A stretch of 13,979 nucleotides of DNA. Source: Thermodesulfobacteriaceae bacterium (GTDB lineage Bacteria > Desulfobacterota > Thermodesulfobacteria > Thermodesulfobacteriales > Thermodesulfobacteriaceae). The stretch covers positions 1 to 13,979 of the forward strand of contig WGAR01000133.1 of the NCBI GenBank assembly GCA_015494725.1. The letters run 5' to 3'. The position numbers and the translations under genes are program-made. Positions 1-5,058 of the stretch are shown here, piece after piece. The notes under the pieces were generated by a model. The model ran no database searches, had not been told where the DNA came from, and saw only the letters and a list, made by a program, of their open reading frames with translations. How positions within the stretch are numbered: position 1 is the stretch's first letter; each line of letters opens with the position of its first letter.

Positions 1-694
1 CAAGACAAAGGGCGGTGAACTCCGGGGAGTGATCCGTATAGTAGGCCTCGATCCCGGAGAGTCCGAACTCCTTGAGCCGGGCCACATAACGGGTAAGTTC
101 CTCCGGGGAAAGCCGGAGATGTACCGGATGGGCGAGCACCGCGATACCGCCTGCGGCGCGGATGGCGGAAAAGGCCTCTTCCGGGGAAAGCCTGGCCTTG
201 GGCACATAGGCCGGAGCCCCCTTGCGAAGATACCTTTCAAAGGCCTCCTCCGGGCTCCGCACCACCCCCTTTTCCACCAGGAGGGCGGCAAAGTGCGGAC
301 GTCCAATCTCCCCTCCCCCGGCCCGGGCCGCGACCTCCTCCAGCGTAATCTCCACTCCCAAGGCCTGAAGCTTCTCTACCATCCTTGCGTTGCGTTCGCT
401 GCGGGCCTGCTGAAGCAGGGAAAGCGTCCTCCGCAGGTTCTCGTTTTTCGGATCCACGAAGTAGCCCAGGATGTGACAGTGCCCGGAGCCCTCAAATTTT
501 ACGCTGATTTCCACCCCGGGCACAAAACGAAGCCCTGCCTCTCTGGCCGCGGAGAGGGCCTCGGAAAGCCCCTCCACGGTGTCATGATCGGTTAAGGCCA
601 GGGCATAAAGCCCCTCGCTTTCGGCAAGACGCACCAGTTCGGCGGGACGATAGGTGCCGTCCGAAGCCGTGGAATGGGTATGGAGATCTACCAT
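1..694 (-). CDS. PHP-domain metal-dependent phosphoesterase (TrpH/YciV type), C-terminus cut by window edge
   Basis: The open frame starts at an ATG at 694 and runs off the left edge, giving 231 visible residues. The PHP signature is clear: HTHS at residues 5-8, TDHD at 35-38, a GVEIS segment near 60-64, HILGYF near 74-79, an inserted helical region (about 85-160), and LAHP near 187-190. These His/Asp residues normally bind a two- or three-metal centre. The family (COG0613; E. coli YciV/RNase AM) hydrolyses phosphoester bonds in nucleotides or short RNA; which substrate applies here cannot be told. About 50 C-terminal residues are expected beyond the edge. A G-run lies just upstream of the start as a possible ribosome site. 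The gene is divergent from the universal stress protein gene at 761. Family assignment is confident; the precise substrate is not. Confidence 0.9.
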   Translation of the reverse strand, partial: MVDLHTHSTASDGTYRPAELVRLAESEGLYALALTDHDTVEGLSEALSAAREAGLRFVPGVEISVKFEGSGHCHILGYFVDPKNENLRRTLSLLQQARSERNARMVEKLQALGVEITLEEVAARAGGGEIGRPHFAALLVEKGVVRSPEEAFERYLRKGAPAYVPKARLSPEEAFSAIRAAGGIAVLAHPVHLRLSPEELTRYVARLKEFGLSGIEAYYTDHSPEFTALCL

Positions 695-711
695 TTTTGC
701 CCCCCGTGCTT

Positions 712-741
712 ATTATCTAGGATAAGAATTCTAAAAATAAT
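712..741. promoter_or_regulatory. Candidate interlocked divergent promoters between the PHP and usp genes
   Basis: The 66 bp between the two start codons (695-760) are AT-rich against a GC-rich background. On the minus strand GATAAT (717-712) matches 5 of 6 bases of the -10 consensus, with TTATTT (740-735) at a 17-nt spacer as a poor -35. On the plus strand AATAAT (736-741) matches 5 of 6, with TTATCT (713-718) 17 nt upstream. Each -10 therefore overlaps the -35 of the other promoter. An 8-bp palindrome, AGAATTCT (725-732), sits between them. The -35 matches are weak, so this is a candidate from base pattern only. Confidence 0.3.
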
Positions 742-760
742 CCAGAAAAGGGGGTTGTCC

Positions 761-1210
761 ATGCCGGAGATCAAAACCATTCTCTTCCCGGTGGATTTCA
801 CCGAGGCTTCATCCAAAGTAGCCGGATATGTCCGGTTACTGGCCGAAAGATTCGGGGCCAAGGTATGTGCGCTTTTCGTGGTGGAAGACCTCATGCGCTA
901 TGCCGGATTCTATGTGCCGCACACCTCCCTGGAAAAGCTGGAAAAGGAACTCTTTGAAGGGGCCCAGCGGCGGATGAACGAATTCGTGGAGGAACACCTC
1001 TCCGGTCTGGAGGTAGAACCCCTGGTGGTATCCGGGGAGGTGGCCTCCAAGATTTGCGAAATAGCCAAAGACAAGGGAGCGGACCTCATCGTGATGGGAA
1101 CGCACGGACGCAAGGGGCTGGAGAAAGCCCTTTTTGGAAGCGTGGCCGAGAAGGTGGTAAAGACCGCTCCCTGTCCGGTGCTTACCATCAATCCTTTTCA
1201 AAAGGCCTGA
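761..1210 (+). CDS. Universal stress protein, UspA family, ATP-binding type
   Basis: The protein has 149 residues, the usual length for a single-domain UspA. It begins with the typical strand IKTILFPVDF (residues 4-13), with Asp12 at the nucleotide site. It carries the ATP-binding signature G-x2-G-x9-G-S at residues 113-127 (GTHG, nine residues, GS). It ends with the usual CPVLTI strand (138-143). I chose the ATG at 761 because it matches the family N-terminus and has a G-rich ribosome site (750-754) 6 nt upstream; an ATG further upstream at 674 in the same frame would overlap the PHP gene and add 29 unrelated residues. Members are cytosolic and bind ATP during stress or growth arrest; the specific role is unknown. 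A flavoprotein gene follows 52 nt downstream and could be co-transcribed. Confidence 0.93.
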   Translation: MPEIKTILFPVDFTEASSKVAGYVRLLAERFGAKVCALFVVEDLMRYAGFYVPHTSLEKLEKELFEGAQRRMNEFVEEHLSGLEVEPLVVSGEVASKICEIAKDKGADLIVMGTHGRKGLEKALFGSVAEKVVKTAPCPVLTINPFQKA

Positions 1211-1218
1211 TCTTATGC

Positions 1219-1263
1219 TAAGCTAGCCCCCCGAAAGAAAACCTGGTTCGGGGGGTTAGCTTA
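1219..1263 (+). promoter_or_regulatory. Long hairpin covering the ribosome site and first start-codon base of the flavoprotein gene
   Basis: Bases 1219-1235 pair with 1247-1263 over 17 consecutive positions, 16 Watson-Crick pairs and one G-U pair (1226 with 1256), leaving an 11-nt loop (1236-1246). The right arm contains the only good ribosome site, a run of six G (1250-1255) 7 nt from the start, and its last base is the A of the ATG at 1263. In mRNA the structure would hide both ribosome site and start codon. It could also end usp transcription, but no U-tract follows it. The pairing is seen directly; the role is inferred. Confidence 0.55.
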
Positions 1264-2231
1264 TGGAAAAGTTCAAGATCGCGGTGATAGGGGCCGGGCC
1301 GGCCGGGATTGCCGTAGGCGTGGAGGCCCGGGCCAAGGGTATCTCTCCGGTAGTCATCTTTGAGAAGGCGGAGACCTTCTGCGACACCATTCAGCGCCTC
1401 TATCGCCCCGGGAAGAGGGTGGATGCGGTCTTTCGCAAGATGAAGGTCGAACCCCTGGGAATCTGCTCCTTTGAAACCGAATCCAAGGAGGATTTCCTGA
1501 AACGTATGGAAAACTACATCCGGGAGTACAATCTCGACATCCGCTATCGAACGGAAATAAACGCCCTGGAACGAACGGAGGCCGGCTATCGGCTGCGTTC
1601 GGGTTCGGATTGGGTGGCCGAGGCCCCCATCGTGGTCATCGCCATCGGAATCTTCGGGAAGCCCCGAAAGCCCGATTATCCCATCCCTAAAGAGGTACGC
1701 GATCGGGTCTTCTTTGAGGCTCCCTGTGAGTGTCCCACCGGAGGAAAGGTCCTGGTGGTAGGCGGGGGAGACACCGCGGCGGAGACGGCCTGTTTCCTCT
1801 GCCAGGGCTGCGACGAGGTCTATCTCTCCTACCGGAGGCCCAAGTTCTTCCGCATCAATCCCGTAAACCTCGAAAACCTGGAGAAAAAAGCCGAAGAAGG
1901 CCGGGTGAAGCTTATGCTCAATACGGACATAGATCACCTGGAGCCGGATCCCGCGGGGGTAAAGGTGGTCTTTAAGGACGGAAACACCATGGTCTTTGAC
2001 CGCATTTATTACTGCCTGGGAGGAAGCACTCCGGCCGGGTTCCTCCGCTCCATCGGGGTGGAATTCGAGGACGGGCGTCCCAGGCTCGACGAATACTACG
2101 AGACCAATCTTCCCGGGGTCTTTCTCGCCGGGGACATTGCCCTGGAGAAGGGAAGCATCATGGCCGCCTTCAACACCGCGCACATCGTGGTGGAGAGGAT
2201 CGTGGAGAAGTACGGGGATCTTGTGCGCTAA
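1263..2231 (+). CDS. Thioredoxin-reductase-like FAD/NAD(P)-binding oxidoreductase without the CxxC redox motif
   Basis: The protein has 322 residues, about thioredoxin-reductase length. An FAD Rossmann motif GAGPAG lies at residues 10-15, an NAD(P) motif VVGGGDTA at 165-172, and a C-terminal FAD motif GVFLAGD at 285-291. This is the two-dinucleotide-domain fold of TrxR/YpdA enzymes. The TrxR disulfide CxxC, expected shortly before the NAD(P) motif, is absent. Instead there is CEC (155-157), and after the Rossmann motif a C-x2-C-x2-C cluster (177, 180, 183). It is probably a cytosolic pyridine-nucleotide reductase acting on a low-molecular-weight disulfide, ferredoxin or flavodoxin-like partner; the substrate cannot be assigned. 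The start is fixed by the canonical N-terminus, and translation may be controlled by the hairpin covering it. Its stop overlaps the convergent xth stop by 4 bases (2228-2231). Confidence 0.85.
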   Translation: MEKFKIAVIGAGPAGIAVGVEARAKGISPVVIFEKAETFCDTIQRLYRPGKRVDAVFRKMKVEPLGICSFETESKEDFLKRMENYIREYNLDIRYRTEINALERTEAGYRLRSGSDWVAEAPIVVIAIGIFGKPRKPDYPIPKEVRDRVFFEAPCECPTGGKVLVVGGGDTAAETACFLCQGCDEVYLSYRRPKFFRINPVNLENLEKKAEEGRVKLMLNTDIDHLEPDPAGVKVVFKDGNTMVFDRIYYCLGGSTPAGFLRSIGVEFEDGRPRLDEYYETNLPGVFLAGDIALEKGSIMAAFNTAHIVVERIVEKYGDLVR

Positions 2232-3010
2232 AGGTTAAAGACGGCCACCACCGGGGCATGATCCGAGGGTTTCTTCCAGCCCCGGGGTTCGCGATCCACG
2301 AAACAGTCGCGGAGCCTTTCGGCAAGCGGCCGGGTGATGAGGATGTGGTCCAGGCGCATCCCCCGGTTGGCCCGAAAGGCTCCGAACTGATAGTCCCACC
2401 AGGTGAAGATCCCGGCCCGGTCGGGATGTTTGAGCCTTAAGGCATCCAAAAGCCCCCAGGAGAGAAGCACCTCAAAGGCCGAGCGCTCCCTTTCGGTAAA
2501 ACAGATCTGGCCGGAAAGGAGCTCCGGATCATAGACATCCGTCTCCTGCGGGGCCACATTGAAGTCCCCGCACAGGGCCAGCGGGGTCTCCGGACTGAAC
2601 TCCCGCGAAAGAAGCTCCCTCAGACGATAGAGAAACTCTAACTTATAAAGATAGTAGTCCGAACCCACCGGAGAGCCATTCGGCACATAGACCGAGATCA
2701 CGATAAGACCCGCGGTCTCCACGGCCAGCACCCTTTCCTTAGCCTGGGGATCCTCCTCCCCGGGAAAGCCCCGGAGGACCTCCCGGGCCGGCTGCGAAAC
2801 CAGCACCGCCACCCCATTCCTTCCCGGCCCCCCGGCGTGAAAGGTGCGATACCCCTCCGCGGAAAAGGCCTCCTCCGGAAGGGCTCCGTCCCGAAGCTTG
2901 GTCTCCTGAAGACAGAGGACCGAGGGTTTGCGCAGGGAAAGATAGCGGCGGACGTGGTCCTCCCGGGCCTTAAGCGAGTTCACGTTCCAGGTGGCAAGCA
3001 CGAACTCCAC
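2228..3010 (-). CDS. xth: Exodeoxyribonuclease III (AP endonuclease)
   Basis: The protein has 260 residues from a GTG at 3010 (257 if GTG at 3001 is used), near the 268 of E. coli XthA. Active-site motifs occur in order: TWNVNSL with Asn9, LQETK with Glu36, VYVPNG with Tyr108, GDFNVAP with Asp149 and Asn151, RLDHIL with Asp221, and SDHAPV with Asp250 and His251. The family cleaves 5' of abasic sites and degrades DNA 3'-5' in base excision repair, using Mg2+. No ATG lies near the conserved N-terminus. GGAGGT (3016-3011) abuts the GTG at 3010 and lies 9 nt before the GTG at 3001, so the exact start is uncertain. It is divergent from the EamA transporter gene across 21 bp and convergent with the flavoprotein gene, with a 4-base overlap. 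Confidence 0.93.
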   Translation of the reverse strand: MEFVLATWNVNSLKAREDHVRRYLSLRKPSVLCLQETKLRDGALPEEAFSAEGYRTFHAGGPGRNGVAVLVSQPAREVLRGFPGEEDPQAKERVLAVETAGLIVISVYVPNGSPVGSDYYLYKLEFLYRLRELLSREFSPETPLALCGDFNVAPQETDVYDPELLSGQICFTERERSAFEVLLSWGLLDALRLKHPDRAGIFTWWDYQFGAFRANRGMRLDHILITRPLAERLRDCFVDREPRGWKKPSDHAPVVAVFNL

Positions 3011-3031
3011 ACCTCCATTATAATACAGGCC
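3011..3031. promoter_or_regulatory. Palindromic -10 element shared by divergent xth and EamA genes
   Basis: The 21-bp gap contains the perfect palindrome ATTATAAT (3017-3024). It reads TATAAT on the plus strand (3019-3024), ending 7 nt before the ATG at 3032, and TATAAT on the minus strand (3022-3017), ending 6 nt before the GTG at 3010. That spacing would place transcription starts at or next to both start codons, giving leaderless mRNAs. No convincing -35 is seen on either side; both would lie inside the opposite gene. The sequence is seen directly; promoter function is inferred. Confidence 0.5.
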
Positions 3032-3934
3032 ATGCCCTGGTGGATACTTTCCTTGGCCGCGGCCTTCTCCGTGGCCCTGGGAGATGCGCTGAACAAGAAA
3101 TTCTTCGCCAAAGAAGGCATGGCCCGTATGGCTGTAGCCCGCACCCTGGGCCCCATCCCCTTCCTGATCCTCTTCCTCCTCACTCTCTATTCCCCAAAGG
3201 CCTACCTGCACTTCACCCTCTCGGCCCTGGGGAACCCCGAGTTTTTAAAGACCGTGGGGCTTCTTCTTCCGCTCGAGACCCTGGCTCTCATCCTCTACAT
3301 GGAGGCCATCCGCGTCTCCCCCCTCTCCCTGACCCTTCCGCTTCTTTCCTTCACTCCGGCCCTTATCGTCCTTACCGGTTATCTGGTTCTGGGGGAGGAG
3401 CCGAGCCGGCGCGGACTCTCGGGGATCCTCCTTGTGGTCTTAGGGAGCTATCTTCTTCACCTTCCGGCCCTCTCCGAAGGGCCGCTGGCCCCCTTCCGAG
3501 CCCTCTTTCGGGAACGGGGCTCGGTCCTCATGCTCGGGGTGGCGGTGATCTATTCCGTGACCTCGGTCCTGGGGAAAAAGGCCCTGCTTCTTACCGACCC
3601 CCTGTGGTTTGCAGGGACCTATTTCGTGATCCTGGGGATCTTTGTGCCGCTTGTGCTTTCCCCGATCTTTCGCCCCGGGGTCCTTAGCTTGGTCTCTCGC
3701 CGGCCCGGTCCCCTTCTTCTCTTAGGACTCACCCAGGCGGCCATGGTGGTCTTTCATATGAAGGCCATGAGTCTGGCCCCCGCGGCCTACATGATCGCCG
3801 TAAAACGCACCAGCATCCTCTTCGGCGTCCTTTTCGGCGGGGCCTTCTTCCGGGAAACGCATCTTAAGGTAAGATTTTTCGCCGCGGCGGTAATGCTCTG
3901 CGGAGTTTTTCTTCTTTCCACGGCTTCCTGGTAA
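3032..3934 (+). CDS. EamA/DMT-family membrane transporter
   Basis: The protein has 300 residues, the usual EamA length, and is very hydrophobic, with about ten predicted membrane helices arranged as two repeats of roughly 140 residues. The first begins at the N-terminus (WWILSLAAAFSVALGDALNK) and ends near LVVLGSYLLH. The second covers about 175-298 and ends with the typical FFAAAVMLCGVFLL helix. Characteristic inner-membrane drug/metabolite-transporter features include the helix-edge LGEEPS near residue 120 and FFRETHLK near 276. Substrates in this family range from amino acids to nucleotides and cannot be predicted here. The ATG at 3032 is preceded by only a weak AGG and lies 7 nt from a TATAAT, so the transcript may be leaderless. 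It converges on the Rpn remnant, with 9 bp between stops. Confidence 0.85.
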   Translation: MPWWILSLAAAFSVALGDALNKKFFAKEGMARMAVARTLGPIPFLILFLLTLYSPKAYLHFTLSALGNPEFLKTVGLLLPLETLALILYMEAIRVSPLSLTLPLLSFTPALIVLTGYLVLGEEPSRRGLSGILLVVLGSYLLHLPALSEGPLAPFRALFRERGSVLMLGVAVIYSVTSVLGKKALLLTDPLWFAGTYFVILGIFVPLVLSPIFRPGVLSLVSRRPGPLLLLGLTQAAMVVFHMKAMSLAPAAYMIAVKRTSILFGVLFGGAFFRETHLKVRFFAAAVMLCGVFLLSTASW

Positions 3935-3943
3935 AATCTGGAA

Positions 3944-4405
3944 TTATCCTTCCAACCGATCCAGATGGGACTTAAATTCCTCCAGATCCTTAACCCGAAT
4001 GGCCAGACGAAGCAGGGTGCGAAGAATTTCTCGCTCCTCAATACTTTTAATTCGGGAAATGATAGACCTGGGCAAAAGCCCGAATCTCTCCTCCAAGGCC
4101 TCAAGGACCATCTCCCTTGCCTCCTCAAGGAGGCCTCGCTGTATCCCCTGCTGTATCCCCTGCTGTATCCCCTGCCGCATTCCTTCCTCATACCCTTCCT
4201 TTTTAATGATCTCATAGGCTGCGGATTCAATCATAAGATCTCGCCTCCTTTCCAGAAGCTTTACGGGAATTTCTTCGGAGATCAAGCCTCCCAAAATGGC
4301 CATTCCCGTAAGAAGGTCGGCCTTCTCTTCGCGGCTATAATTCCCCTCGTAGATCCTCTTTTCCGCTTCCTCAAAAAGGCTTTCCGAACTTAGCCAGCCG
4401 GAAAA
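3944..4405 (-). pseudogene. 5'-truncated Rpn-family (PD-(D/E)XK nuclease/putative transposase) remnant
   Basis: An open frame runs from just after a stop at 4408-4406 down to TAA at 3946-3944. The only usual start codon in it is ATG at 4303, which gives 119 residues. Before that ATG, the frame already encodes residues that look like the same protein (for example EEAEKRIYEGNYSREEKADL), with no start codon in front of them. The visible part is the alpha-helical tail typical of the family: a helical region, a GIQQGIQQGIQ repeat, then a leucine-rich helix with ALEERFG. The catalytic PD-(D/E)XK domain is missing, because the neighbouring glycosylase gene occupies that position. I read this as a decayed fragment; a short standalone ORF from 4303 is possible. 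Family assignment comes from pattern recognition and is moderate. Confidence 0.6.
4139..4174. repeat. Three perfect 12-bp tandem repeats in the Rpn remnant
   Basis: The unit CTGTATCCCCTG occurs three times without change (4139-4150, 4151-4162, 4163-4174). Degenerate copies continue to about 4198 (CCGCATTCC, CTCATACCC). On the minus strand each unit encodes four residues, producing the GIQQ repeats. Such in-frame 12-base arrays are common in the tails of Rpn proteins and can change copy number by slippage without frameshift. Confidence 0.85.
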
Positions 4406-5058
4406 TCATTAAGGTCCCGGAGGGGGCAGTCCGGGCAGAGGGGTTTTTTCGGGCGGCAGAGGTGTTTGCCGCAAGCCACAAGCAGGGCGTGATATTCGTT
4501 AAAGAGCGGGACCTCCGGCGGAAGGTTTTCCATGAAAAGCTCCTGGATCTCGTGATAATCGGCCTCTTCGGTCACGAGCCCGTGACGAAGGAGGATGCGC
4601 CGGGTATAGGCGTCAACCACAAAGACCGGGCGCTCAAGGGCGTAAAGGATGATGCTGTCTGCGGTCTCCGGGCCGATCCCGGGAAGACTTAGAAGTTCCC
4701 GGCGAAGTTCTTCGGTTTCTTTCTCGGAAAGCTTCTCGAGCCTTCCCCCGTAATTTTCCACGAGCCAGCGCACGAAGGCCTTAAGCCTCCGGGCCTTGAC
4801 CCGAAAATATCCCGCGGGTCGAATAAAGGCCGCAAGTTCCCCCTCGGTAAGTTCGTTTAAGGCCTCCGGGGAAAGGAGCCCGCGGGCCTTAAGATTCTCT
4901 ATGGCCCGTTCCACGTTGCGCCAGTTGGTGTTCTGGGTGAGGATGGCCCCCACGCAGACCTCAAAGGGAGTCTCGGCCGGCCACCAGTTCTGGGGGCCGA
5001 AGTGCGCATAAAGCCGCTCGTAGATCTCCTTAAGGACCCCCTGATAGAAACTACTCAT
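4390..5058 (-). CDS. Endonuclease III-related DNA glycosylase (COG2231/MagIII-like)
   Basis: The protein has 222 residues from ATG at 5058. It has a helix-hairpin-helix glycosylase fold: WWPAETPFEVCVGAILTQNT (25-44) resembles the COG2231 group, the hairpin is LPGIGPETAD (125-134), and the conserved catalytic Asp is Asp149 in VVDAYTRR. The lysine used for beta-lyase chemistry in Nth (Lys120 of E. coli) is Glu131 here, suggesting a monofunctional glycosylase such as Helicobacter MagIII. The C-terminal cysteines are 196, 201, 208 and 211; the last [4Fe-4S] ligand of Nth is replaced by Asn217. It likely removes damaged bases, perhaps alkylated purines, in base excision repair. The start overlaps the end of the CysM-CysRS gene by 8 bases with no clear ribosome site, so translation is probably coupled. 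An upstream in-frame ATG at 5097 is less likely. Confidence 0.85.
   Translation of the reverse strand: MSSFYQGVLKEIYERLYAHFGPQNWWPAETPFEVCVGAILTQNTNWRNVERAIENLKARGLLSPEALNELTEGELAAFIRPAGYFRVKARRLKAFVRWLVENYGGRLEKLSEKETEELRRELLSLPGIGPETADSIILYALERPVFVVDAYTRRILLRHGLVTEEADYHEIQELFMENLPPEVPLFNEYHALLVACGKHLCRPKKPLCPDCPLRDLNDFPAG

Noticed and set aside
1219..1263. Hairpin considered simply as a rho-independent terminator of usp
   Set aside because: No run of U follows the stem, and the stem reaches into the next start codon. I kept it as a regulatory candidate and left the terminator role open.
1218..2183. Long minus-strand open frame (321 codons) opposite the flavoprotein gene
   Set aside because: It is the antisense shadow of a gene with clear FAD and NAD(P) motifs; its translation shows no recognisable domain.
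4139..4198. Tandem repeats considered as a CRISPR or iteron array
   Set aside because: The units are 12 bp with no spacers and encode an in-frame GIQQ protein repeat.
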